A stretch of DNA of 64,000 nucleotides from Marinobacter sp. NP-4(2019) (GTDB lineage Bacteria; Pseudomonadota; Gammaproteobacteria; Pseudomonadales; Oleiphilaceae): the NCBI RefSeq assembly GCF_003994855.1, contig NZ_CP034142.1, positions 930,001 to 994,000 on the forward strand. Reading direction: 5' to 3'. Within the stretch, counting starts at the first letter, position 1; every line of letters starts with the position of its first letter. The translations under genes and the position numbers were made by a program. The notes under the pieces are model-generated. The model made no database searches. It was given only the letters and a program-made list of their open reading frames with translations, and had not been told where the DNA came from. Below, one piece after another: positions 8,954 through 16,558 of this stretch.

Positions 8954-10216
8954 ATGCTGCATTTTTTGTACTCCCTGTTTTTCCGCCTTGCGCTGCCGTT
9001 TGTGCTATTGCGTCTATGGTGGCACGGGCGACGTAACCCTGAAGCCTGGAACCACTGGGAGGAGCGGTTAGGGTACGTTGAACGCTCCCCGGAGCCGGTG
9101 ATCTGGGTGCACGCGGTGTCCGTAGGGGAAACCATTGCTGCGGCACCCCTGGTGAAGGCCCTGCTGCGCCGCAATCCTCAAACCCCTGTGCTGATGACAG
9201 CGATGACGCCGACCGGATCCGCCCGGGCCAAGGCAATGTTCGGCGACCAGGTGCGCTATGCCTATTCCCCTTACGATACGCCAGGTGCGGTCCGCCGGTT
9301 TGCCGAGCGGGTGCGTCCGATGGCGCTGGTGATTATGGAAACCGAACTCTGGCCCAATATGATTGCCAATACCAGTCGTCATGACGTGCCCATTTTCTTG
9401 ATTAATGCCCGCCTGTCAGAACGATCCGCCAGGGGCTATGAGAGGGTGCCCTCTCTGGTCAGGCCGTTATTGCAGAGCATATGCTGGATTGCCGCCCAGG
9501 CGGAGGAGGATGCCGGCCGTTTCCTGAGAATCGGTGCCGAGTCGGGATCCGTTTCGGTGACGGGGAGTATCAAGTTTGATGTGGATATCTCCGCACAGCT
9601 CAGGGCAGAAGCTTCCACCCTGAGGAAACAACTCGGAGAGCATCGCCCGGTCTGGATTGCAGCCAGTACCCATGAAGGCGAGGACCGACAGATTCTGGAA
9701 GCCCACAAGGCGGTACTCCGGAAATTTCCCGCCGCCCTGTTGGTGATCGTACCCAGACACCCTGAGCGTTTTGATGACGTTGCTGAGTTGACCGAGTCGG
9801 TTGGGCTGAAACTAATGCGCCGATCAGGGGCGGTGGGTCCTGTCCCGGAAGATGTACACGTCTATCTGGGGGATACCATGGGCGAGTTACTGATGCTATA
9901 TGGCGCCTCTGATATTGCGTTTGTCGGTGGATCGTTGATCGAGCGAGGTGGTCATAACCCCCTGGAGCCGGCTGCCTGGGGCATGCCGGTTCTGTCTGGG
10001 CCTCACATTTTCAACTTTGAAACCATTTACAACCGCCTGAATGCCGGGCATGGCTTATATCTGACGCCTTCATCGGACGCGCTGGCGGACTGTGTGATGG
10101 CTCTGATGGGGGATCCCGATTCCGCTAAGCGGTCAGGGGACAATGCCCTGGCGGTGGTGAATGCCAATCGAGGCGCACTGGAAAAGGTCGTGGATGGCAT
10201 TGTCGAGAGGGTGTGA
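8954..10216 (+). CDS. waaA: 3-deoxy-D-manno-octulosonic acid transferase (Kdo transferase)
   Basis: The 420-residue product is WaaA/KdtA, which adds Kdo from CMP-Kdo to lipid IVA at the inner membrane. The sequence shows one N-terminal membrane anchor (LHFLYSLFFRLALPFVLL), the conserved VIWVHAVSVGETIAAAPL with the active-site Glu, METELWPN, NARLSERSARGY, the nucleotide-side GSIKFD and AASTHEGED, and ERGGHNPLEPAAWG near the C-terminus. The ATG at 8954 follows GGAG at 8945 with correct spacing; an in-frame start at 8924 is less likely. It is divergent from the LpxL gene and convergent with tolC. Confidence 0.95.
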   Translation: MLHFLYSLFFRLALPFVLLRLWWHGRRNPEAWNHWEERLGYVERSPEPVIWVHAVSVGETIAAAPLVKALLRRNPQTPVLMTAMTPTGSARAKAMFGDQVRYAYSPYDTPGAVRRFAERVRPMALVIMETELWPNMIANTSRHDVPIFLINARLSERSARGYERVPSLVRPLLQSICWIAAQAEEDAGRFLRIGAESGSVSVTGSIKFDVDISAQLRAEASTLRKQLGEHRPVWIAASTHEGEDRQILEAHKAVLRKFPAALLVIVPRHPERFDDVAELTESVGLKLMRRSGAVGPVPEDVHVYLGDTMGELLMLYGASDIAFVGGSLIERGGHNPLEPAAWGMPVLSGPHIFNFETIYNRLNAGHGLYLTPSSDALADCVMALMGDPDSAKRSGDNALAVVNANRGALEKVVDGIVERV

Positions 10217-10218
10217 TA

Positions 10219-10246
10219 CCCCCTCCGACGCCGGGCGCCGAAGGGG
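10219..10246. terminator. Hairpin between convergent waaA and tolC
   Basis: CCCCT and AGGGG bracket a GC-rich inner stem between the stops of waaA (10216) and tolC (10262). One stem mismatch is present and there is no clear T-run on either strand, so efficiency as an intrinsic terminator is uncertain. Confidence 0.4.
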
Positions 10247-10261
10247 AGGCAGGACGTTGAC

Positions 10262-11644
10262 TTATTCAGTCGGGTCCTCAATGGTTTTCTCTTCGTTGGC
10301 CAGCGCTTCAATGCCTGGAGCCGATGCGCTCAACCAATTGTTCAGGTCGATCAGGTCCTGAGGACTCAGGGTGCCGGCGGCCTGCTTCAGGCTGAGGGTA
10401 TTGATCACATAGTCATAACGGGAGTCGGCGTAATCCCGCAGTGCCACATAGTACGCACGCTCGGCGTCCAACACCTCAACGATATTACGTGTGCCGACCT
10501 CATAGCCGGCGCGGGTTGCATCCAGTGCGCTGCGACGGGAGATGATGGTCTGCTCCAGGGCCGACGCTGTTTCAATATTAGTATTCACGGTGCGGAACAG
10601 GCTGCGGGTGTTGACCCGAACGTCACGGCGGGTGGTTTCCAGGCTTTGCTCGGCTACCGTCACCAGTGAACGCTGTTGACGAACCCCGGCCTGGGTGCCG
10701 CCGCCCATGTAAAGCGGTACGTTCAGAGTCACACCGATTACCGCCTCGGTTGTCGTGCCGTCTGAGCGCTGCTGCACCGGCGTTGCACCATTATCGAGGC
10801 CATTAATGTCACTCTGTCCGTAAGATGCGTTGAGGTCCAGGGTCGGGTAATGGCCAGCCTTGGACACTTTCAGGTTCGCTTCGCTGGTGTTCAGTTGGTA
10901 CATCGCGGATTGAATCGACCAGTTTTGCTCCAGCGCGGTCATTTCCCACTGGGTCGGATCCATTGGCTCGGGGCGGCCCAGTGGGAAATTTTGCCGCAGG
11001 TTGTCCAGCTCTTCCGTGTACTCACCGGTCAGACGCGCCAGTTGTTCGCGGGCTATATCCAGATTGCTTTCTGCTGCGATCCGCTGGCTTTTGCTGTCAT
11101 CGTAGCTGGCCCGGGCCTCATACACTTCTGTGATCGCAATCAGGCCGACATCGAAACGCTCCTGGGCCTGTTCATACTGGCGCTGGATTGCCGCTTCCGT
11201 GGCGCGGGCGGTGGTCAGGGTGTCGGCAGCCCGCAGCACGTTGAAATAGGCGGTCGCGACATCCAGAATCAGCTGCTGTTGCGCCAGATTGTAATCTGCA
11301 CGGGCAGCCTCGCTCTGGAACTTGCTGGCATCATACCCATACCAGGCATCTGCGCGGAACAGGGGTTGTGTCAGCTGCACGCCATAGGCCAGCGTCGTGT
11401 AGTCCACATCCTGCCCGGAATTGTCGGTATCCGTATAATTGGCTTCGCCGAAGGCGTTGATCTGGGGTAGCAGGTTCGCCCGGCTCACATCAGTGCCGGC
11501 TTCCTGGGCCTCGAAGCTGGCACGGGCGGCAGCGATTCCGGAGTCGTAGGAAAGCGCTTTCTCGTAGGTTTCGATCAGATCCATGGCAAAGGCGGGGTGT
11601 GCCGCAAGCAAGCCAATCATTCCTGAAAGCAATCGTTTCTTCAT
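10262..11644 (-). CDS. tolC: TolC family outer membrane channel
   Basis: The 460-residue product is an outer membrane efflux protein of the TolC family, the exit duct for RND/ABC/MFS efflux pumps and type I secretion. It starts MKKRLLSGMIGLLAAHPAFA, a signal peptide cleaved after AFA, followed by MDLIETYEKALSYDSGIAAARA, the typical first periplasmic helix. Two outer-membrane-factor repeats follow with long coiled-coil helices, and GTRNIVEVLDAERAYY marks the second repeat. I start at the ATG at 11644, preceded by AGGAG; an upstream in-frame extension to 11788 lacks a signal peptide and is rejected. The thiC neighbour is divergent, as in Pseudomonas. Confidence 0.93.
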   Translation of the reverse strand: MKKRLLSGMIGLLAAHPAFAMDLIETYEKALSYDSGIAAARASFEAQEAGTDVSRANLLPQINAFGEANYTDTDNSGQDVDYTTLAYGVQLTQPLFRADAWYGYDASKFQSEAARADYNLAQQQLILDVATAYFNVLRAADTLTTARATEAAIQRQYEQAQERFDVGLIAITEVYEARASYDDSKSQRIAAESNLDIAREQLARLTGEYTEELDNLRQNFPLGRPEPMDPTQWEMTALEQNWSIQSAMYQLNTSEANLKVSKAGHYPTLDLNASYGQSDINGLDNGATPVQQRSDGTTTEAVIGVTLNVPLYMGGGTQAGVRQQRSLVTVAEQSLETTRRDVRVNTRSLFRTVNTNIETASALEQTIISRRSALDATRAGYEVGTRNIVEVLDAERAYYVALRDYADSRYDYVINTLSLKQAAGTLSPQDLIDLNNWLSASAPGIEALANEEKTIEDPTE

Positions 11645-11822
11645 TGTATCTCCTGGTACGTAAGCACGTCTGCTCCACTCCGGAGCGCTTATGTTGCATT
11701 CTGATGGATACTTTCGGGCAACAGCGAACACGTCTGGCTGGCCATTATGGACAATAATTGCCCGTATCTCTACACTTGCAGACGGCACTCATTTAGAGTG
11801 TCACTCAATACGAATTCGCGTC

Positions 11823-11914
11823 TTGACGGGGTGCTGGCCTGGATGAAATCAGGCTGGCTGAGATTGCAACGCAGAACCCGCGACCTGATCCGGATAATAC
11901 CGGCGTAGGAATTG
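11823..11914 (+). promoter_or_regulatory. TPP riboswitch (THI element) upstream of thiC
   Basis: All consensus blocks of the thiamine pyrophosphate aptamer are in order: GACGGGGTGC at 11825, GGCTGGCTGAGA ending near 11863, AACCCGCGACCTGATC at 11875-11890, then CGGATAATACCGGCGTAGGAA closing the aptamer by 11911. It lies about 135 bases ahead of thiC on the same strand. Between the aptamer and the gene is a hairpin (11943-11970: CCCCCTGAA pairing with TTCAGCGGGG with one bulge) without a T-run. This suggests that control acts on translation or by Rho rather than by intrinsic termination; that is inference. The rest of the 405-base tolC-thiC gap shows nothing else I can name. Confidence 0.95.
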
Positions 11915-12049
11915 AGACAACATTGCTGTAAGCCACGTGGAACCCCCTGAAATGACATCCTTCAGCGGGGCCCTGACAGGGAAAACACAGTGCCTGCGGC
12001 TCCGTCATACGCGACCCGATATTCCCCAAAACTGTTCCGGGAGCGCATG

Positions 12050-13927
12050 ATGACAGACTTACCTTCCTACCTGAGTGATTCAGCCAAAGTCGATTCGGCC
12101 GCAATCAAACCGTTACCATGCTCACGAAAGATCTACGTGCAGGGTAGCCGGCCGGACCTGCGGGTGCCTATGCGGGAAATTACTGTGCAGGACACGCCGA
12201 CCGAAATGGGGGGAGAAAAAAACCCGCCGGTCATGGTGTACGACACCTCCGGCCCTTACACCGATCCCGAAGCCACCATTGATCTGCGCAAAGGTCTGCA
12301 GCCGATCCGCGCCGCCTGGATAGAAGAGCGTGGCGATGTCGAGCAGTTGGACGGCTACACGTCGGAGTTCACCCGCCGGCGGATGAAAGACCCCCAGCTT
12401 GACCCGCTTCGTTTCATGGATGAGCGCAAACCTCTGAGAGCCAAGTCCGGTAAGAATGTCAGCCAGATGCACTACGCCCGCCAGGGCATTATCACCCCGG
12501 AAATGGAGTACATCGCCATCCGGGAAAACCTGAAGTTGCAGGAAGCAAAGGAGAATGGGCTGCTAGAGGACCAGCATCCCGGCCAGTCTTTCGGAGCGTC
12601 GCTGCCGGCGGAAATCACGCCGGAATTCGTGCGTGACGAAGTTGCCCGCGGTCGGGCCATTATCCCCGCCAACATCAACCACCCGGAAACCGAGCCGATG
12701 ATTATTGGCCGCAACTTCCTGGTGAAAATCAACGGCAATATCGGTAATTCCGCTGTCAGTTCCTCCATCGAGGAAGAAGTCGAGAAACTTACCTGGGGCA
12801 TCCGCTGGGGCGCGGATACCATCATGGATCTGTCCACCGGCAAGAACATCCACGAAACCCGTGAATGGATCATCCGCAACTCCCCGGTACCCATCGGCAC
12901 GGTGCCGATCTATCAGGCGCTGGAAAAAGTCGGCGGTGTGGCTGAAGACCTGACCTGGGAAATCTTCCGGGATACACTGATCGAACAGGCCGAGCAGGGC
13001 GTGGATTACTTCACCATCCATGCCGGTGTACGCCTGCACCACGTGCCGATGACCGCAAAACGCACCACCGGCATCGTGTCGCGCGGTGGCTCCATCATGG
13101 CGAAATGGTGCCTGGCTCATCACAAGGAAAGCTTCCTGTACGAGCATTTCGAAGACATCTGCGAAATCATGAAAGCCTACGACGTGTCCTTCAGCCTCGG
13201 CGATGGCCTACGCCCCGGCTCGATTGCCGACGCCAACGACGAAGCGCAGTTCGGCGAACTGGAAACCCTGGGCGAACTCACCAAAATTGCCTGGAAGCAT
13301 GACGTCCAGTGCATGATCGAAGGCCCCGGCCACGTGCCCATGCAGTTGGTCAAAGAGAACATGGACAAGCAGCTGGAATGCTGTGACGAGGCGCCGTTCT
13401 ACACCCTCGGCCCGCTGATCACCGACATCGCCCCGGGCTATGACCACATCACCTCCGGCATCGGTGCCGCGATGATCGGCTGGTACGGCTGTGCCATGCT
13501 TTGCTACGTCACCCCGAAAGAGCACCTGGGCCTGCCCAACAAGGACGACGTCAAAACCGGTATCATCACCTACAAGATCGCCGCCCACGCCGCCGACCTT
13601 GCGAAAGGCCATCCCGGTGCCCAGATCCGCGACAACGCTCTGTCCAAGGCCCGTTTCGAGTTCCGCTGGGAAGACCAGTTCAACCTCGGCCTCGATCCGG
13701 ACACCGCTCGTGCCTACCATGACGAAACCCTGCCCAAGGAGTCCGCCAAGGTGGCTCACTTCTGCTCCATGTGCGGGCCCAAGTTTTGTTCCATGCAGAT
13801 TTCCCAGGAAGTTCGGGAGTACGCGAAGGAGCACGGCCTTGACGAGGTGTCTGCAGTGGACGCCGGGATGCAGGAGAAGTCCCGGGAGTTTGTGGAGTCC
13901 GGGAGTAAGCTCTATGACAAGATCTGA
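12050..13927 (+). CDS. thiC: Phosphomethylpyrimidine synthase
   Basis: The 625-residue radical SAM enzyme converts 5-aminoimidazole ribotide into HMP phosphate in thiamine synthesis. The C-terminal HFCSMCGPKFCSM supplies the CX2CX4C cluster ligands of the ThiC family. Conserved blocks include RGWIEERGDVE-like text near the N-terminus, SRGGSIMAKWCLAHHKE, GDGLRPGSI and EGPGHVPM. Two tandem ATG codons (12047, 12050) follow GGGAG; the second gives MTDLPSYLSD with better spacing. An in-frame start at 11990 would begin inside the leader and is rejected. Expression should be controlled by the TPP riboswitch upstream. Confidence 0.97.
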   Translation: MTDLPSYLSDSAKVDSAAIKPLPCSRKIYVQGSRPDLRVPMREITVQDTPTEMGGEKNPPVMVYDTSGPYTDPEATIDLRKGLQPIRAAWIEERGDVEQLDGYTSEFTRRRMKDPQLDPLRFMDERKPLRAKSGKNVSQMHYARQGIITPEMEYIAIRENLKLQEAKENGLLEDQHPGQSFGASLPAEITPEFVRDEVARGRAIIPANINHPETEPMIIGRNFLVKINGNIGNSAVSSSIEEEVEKLTWGIRWGADTIMDLSTGKNIHETREWIIRNSPVPIGTVPIYQALEKVGGVAEDLTWEIFRDTLIEQAEQGVDYFTIHAGVRLHHVPMTAKRTTGIVSRGGSIMAKWCLAHHKESFLYEHFEDICEIMKAYDVSFSLGDGLRPGSIADANDEAQFGELETLGELTKIAWKHDVQCMIEGPGHVPMQLVKENMDKQLECCDEAPFYTLGPLITDIAPGYDHITSGIGAAMIGWYGCAMLCYVTPKEHLGLPNKDDVKTGIITYKIAAHAADLAKGHPGAQIRDNALSKARFEFRWEDQFNLGLDPDTARAYHDETLPKESAKVAHFCSMCGPKFCSMQISQEVREYAKEHGLDEVSAVDAGMQEKSREFVESGSKLYDKI

Positions 13928-13969
13928 GCTCGGAGTTTGTGATCCGCTAGCCTGATCGCTTAGTGGTGG

Positions 13970-14079
13970 GAGCCGGGGTGGCAGGGCTGTTCAGGAGACG
14001 CCTCAAGACGTCCCTGTGCGGCTTGGGCTCCGCCATCCCTGGCTCCGCACACTCCTGAACAGCCCTGCCACCCCGGCTC
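13970..14079 (+). repeat. Variable-arm palindromic element, copy A
   Basis: A perfect 28-bp inverted repeat (arms 13970-13997 and 14052-14079) frames a 54-base core (13998-14051). The core contains CTCCGCCATCCCTGGCTCCG and a CGTCCCTGTGCG block shared with copies B to E. The arm sequence is specific to this copy: it shares GGCAGGGCT with copy C but differs at many other positions, with both arms changed together. It lies 42 bases beyond the thiC stop. The element could fold as a three-way junction on RNA or single-stranded DNA. No ORF is associated. Confidence 0.9.
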
Positions 14080-14094
14080 GGGCAAACTACGGGG

Positions 14095-14202
14095 CAGGCA
14101 TTGGGGCCCTTCTCCCAAAACTGTGCGGAGCCATGGATGGCGGAGCCCAAGCGCCACATGGATGTGCTTGAGCGTGTTTTGGGAGAAGGGCCCCAATGCC
14201 TG
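14095..14202 (-). repeat. Variable-arm palindromic element, copy B (inverted next to copy A)
   Basis: Perfect 27-bp arms (14095-14121 and 14176-14202) frame a 54-base core (14122-14175). The core is the reverse complement of the family core and nearly matches copy A when turned round. Its inner palindromes are clear: CACATCCATGTG and GCCATCCATGGC. Copies A and B therefore face each other, 15 bases apart. Arms and core together fill most of the 412-base thiC-nudF gap; the remaining stretch 14203-14340 shows no gene, and I see nothing in it beyond the approach to nudF. Confidence 0.9.
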
Positions 14203-14340
14203 TCTTGCACCCAAAGTTGATGTTTCAGAAGACAATTCCCAATGCGGCCAACCCCCGCAATCCTCAGGCCGGAGCCAGAGCTTGCAGTTGCCCCCGTGTA
14301 CCGGCTATCGTTCAAAGTTGATTCAGCAACCGGGTGAACG

Positions 14341-14958
14341 ATGACCAAACCGTTTCAGTTCAAAGCCAGCGACGTCAACGTCGAAAAGCGCGAAACCGTC
14401 TTCCAGGGCTTCTTCCGTATGGACAAGCTGTGGCTGACCCACCCGCGTTTTGATGGTCGCGACATGCCCGTATTCACCCGCGAACTGTTTATCCGTGGTG
14501 ACGCCACCTGCGTGCTTCCCTACGACCCCGAGCGAGACGAAGTGGTATTGCTGGAGCAGTTTCGTCTCGGTGCCATGGGGCGTGACCAGTCGCCATGGCT
14601 GCTGGAACTGGTTGCCGGCATGAACGAAGATGGTGAAACACCGGAAGAGGTTGCGCAGAGGGAAGGGCAGGAAGAAGCTGGTCTGACCTTCAGCAAGCTG
14701 GATAAAATCTGTGATTATCTGGTATCGCCCGGCGGCAGCACGGAACTCATACACCTGTATTGTGGCCGTATCAGCACGGAATCCGCCGGCGGCCTGTTTG
14801 GCATGGAACACGAACACGAAGACATCCGTGCCCACGTATTCAGCTCAGAGGAAGCAATTGCCATGATCCAGGACGGCCGTATCAACAACGCAGCTGCGAT
14901 CATTGCGTTGCAATGGCTTCAGCTCAACCATGCCCGATTAAGGGAAGGGTGGGTTTGA
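14341..14958 (+). CDS. nudF: ADP-ribose pyrophosphatase (Nudix hydrolase)
   Basis: The 205-residue product hydrolyses ADP-ribose to AMP and ribose 5-phosphate. The full Nudix box is present: GMNEDGETPEEVAQREGQEE followed by AGL, matching GX5EX7REX2EEXG. The N-terminal KASDVNVEKRETVFQGFFRMDK and the downstream VSPGGSTELIHLYCG are typical of the NudF subgroup. Its TGA overlaps the ATG of yqiB by one base, and the order nudF-yqiB-cpdA is the one known from E. coli and Pseudomonas. Confidence 0.95.
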   Translation: MTKPFQFKASDVNVEKRETVFQGFFRMDKLWLTHPRFDGRDMPVFTRELFIRGDATCVLPYDPERDEVVLLEQFRLGAMGRDQSPWLLELVAGMNEDGETPEEVAQREGQEEAGLTFSKLDKICDYLVSPGGSTELIHLYCGRISTESAGGLFGMEHEHEDIRAHVFSSEEAIAMIQDGRINNAAAIIALQWLQLNHARLREGWV

Positions 14959-15443
14959 TGAGTGAGTGGGCCATGAAACCCAAGCGCTATGTGCCGAATC
15001 TCAGGCAATTTGGGGCGCTGTGCGATGGTAATTATCTGCGTCTGAACCAACTGCGGAAGCTGGAGTCGGCTGGCAAGCCCGTGTCCGAGTTTGAGTTGCA
15101 TCGGGAAGAGCAGTACCTCGGACGTGTTCGTATCAAGGTGCTGCAGACCGCGAGGTTTACCGAAACCCTGCTGCTGGAGCAGATCCACAACGCCGGCCGT
15201 TGGCTCAATAATCCCCAACTGACGGTGCGTGTGTATCACGATGCAGCCATGGCGGAAGTCATCAGTTGTTACCGGGATCGTCAGATTGCGCCGGTCAACG
15301 ATTACCCCAACCGCTTCATGCACCACCCGGACGAAAAGGTTCAGGTGAACAGTTTTCTGGCCGACTGGCTGGACTACTGCCTGCGTTTCGGGCACCTGCC
15401 CATGGAACATTCCCTATGGTCGGCTGGTGAGGGAGTGGACTGA
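14958..15443 (+). CDS. yqiB: DUF1249 family protein YqiB
   Basis: The 161-residue product matches YqiB, a cytosolic protein of unknown function conserved in gammaproteobacteria. Recognisable blocks are YVPNLRQFGALCDGNYLRLNQLRKL at the N-terminus, the central VRVYHDAAMAEVISC, and FLADWLDYCLRFGH near the end. The ATG shares one base with the nudF stop (TGATG), so translation is probably coupled. I assign it from sequence plus the conserved nudF-yqiB-cpdA order. The 196 bases after it show no further gene. Confidence 0.9.
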   Translation: MSEWAMKPKRYVPNLRQFGALCDGNYLRLNQLRKLESAGKPVSEFELHREEQYLGRVRIKVLQTARFTETLLLEQIHNAGRWLNNPQLTVRVYHDAAMAEVISCYRDRQIAPVNDYPNRFMHHPDEKVQVNSFLADWLDYCLRFGHLPMEHSLWSAGEGVD

Positions 15444-15639
15444 GGGCGCCCTTTCAGGGTGTACTAAGGTGTGATGGTGGAGTCCAAAGGCTGTGTCATA
15501 GTTGTCAAATGATGCAATATGTCCTGTAACGATAGGCATAATGTGATCATGGTTTAGTTCAGAGGTGAGAAAACGGATTACCCTCACCGTATAGCCGGTC
15601 TAAAGCCTAGCGTCTTGACCCGATACGAAACAGAGCGCC

Positions 15640-16446
15640 ATGACCAGAAAGGACAAACCCCGGGCCCTCCGGGTACTGCAGATCACCGATCCCCATCTCC
15701 TGGCCGATCCCGCTGGCGGGTTGCTCGGCGTGAACACCCGGGACAGCCTTGATGCCGTTATTGATAAGGTCGTCAGGGACCACGGTCAGCCGGACCTTGT
15801 GCTGGCCACAGGGGATATTGCGCAGGATGGATCGGAAGAGGCTTACCGGGTGTTTGGCGAGAAGTTGAGTGCCTTTCCCTGTGCTTCGGCGTGGATTGCG
15901 GGCAACCATGATGATTCGGATGTCCTGGCACAGGTTGCCGGTGAGCATCAGGCGAATCGCCGTCATATTGTCCAGGGTGGGTGGCAATTCATTCTGCTGG
16001 ACTCGTCGGTTCACGGGCAGGTGTATGGTGAGCTGGCAGAGTCTGAGCTCGAATTTCTGGCGTCAACGCTGGCGCAGAACCCGGACTTGCCAGCCCTGGT
16101 TGCCTTGCACCACCATCCGGTGGATATTGGATCGGATTGGATGGAGGGTATAGGCCTTCGCAACCGGGATGCGTTCTGGCAAATCGTTGAATGTTTCCCT
16201 CAGGTAAAAATTGTTTTGTGGGGGCATATCCATCAGGAGCATGACCTGGAGCGGCGCGGGGTAAGGTTGCTGGCTACGCCTTCCACCTGTATTCAGTTTA
16301 CTTCGGGTTCCCCCACGTTTGCCGTGGAAGCATTGCCACCGGGATACCGCTGGTTCGAACTCGAAACGTCCGGACAGTTCCAGACGGAAGTGCAGCGGGC
16401 AACTGACTTTGAGTTTGAGCTGGACGTCAACAGTACCGGTTATTGA
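15640..16446 (+). CDS. cpdA: 3',5'-cyclic AMP phosphodiesterase
   Basis: The 268-residue metallophosphoesterase hydrolyses cAMP and so limits CRP/Vfr signalling. All calcineurin-like motifs are visible in order: ITDPHLL, ATGDIAQDG, IAGNHDD, ALHHHPVDIG and LWGHIHQEH, which supply the two-metal centre. The length is usual for CpdA. In related genomes yqiA and parE follow immediately; here a T6SS vgrG cassette follows instead. A half-site resembling a CRP box (AATGTGATC near 15539) lies upstream but lacks the second half. Confidence 0.94.
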   Translation: MTRKDKPRALRVLQITDPHLLADPAGGLLGVNTRDSLDAVIDKVVRDHGQPDLVLATGDIAQDGSEEAYRVFGEKLSAFPCASAWIAGNHDDSDVLAQVAGEHQANRRHIVQGGWQFILLDSSVHGQVYGELAESELEFLASTLAQNPDLPALVALHHHPVDIGSDWMEGIGLRNRDAFWQIVECFPQVKIVLWGHIHQEHDLERRGVRLLATPSTCIQFTSGSPTFAVEALPPGYRWFELETSGQFQTEVQRATDFEFELDVNSTGY

Positions 16447-16491
16447 TCACAGTTTGGTTGTGCCGACTGTTAAGTACCGACGGAATCTGTA

Positions 16492-16497
16492 TATAAT
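16492..16497 (+). promoter_or_regulatory. Perfect -10 box (TATAAT) ahead of vgrG
   Basis: TATAAT lies just after the cpdA stop and 62 bases before the vgrG ATG. The matching -35 region is weak (GTTAAG at 17-base spacing). It suggests the T6SS cassette has its own promoter rather than relying on read-through from cpdA. Confidence 0.4.
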
Positions 16498-16558
16498 CGG
16501 CACCGCTCAGGATGAGCGATTGATGGAACCAACACCACACTCTTCAGGGACCGAAGAC

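Noticed and set aside
11645..11788. N-terminal extension of tolC
   Set aside because: A clear signal peptide and ribosome site start at 11644; the extension would bury both.
13970..14202. Integron attC sites
   Set aside because: attC sites need paired RYYYAAC/GTTRRRY boxes and cassette genes; the elements have neither, and no integrase is visible.
13970..14202. Remnants of an insertion sequence with inverted ends
   Set aside because: The arms differ in each copy while the centre is conserved, the opposite of an IS, and no transposase fragment is present.
15535..15560. CRP/Vfr binding site upstream of cpdA
   Set aside because: Only a left half-site (AATGTGATC) is present; the right half does not match TCACA.
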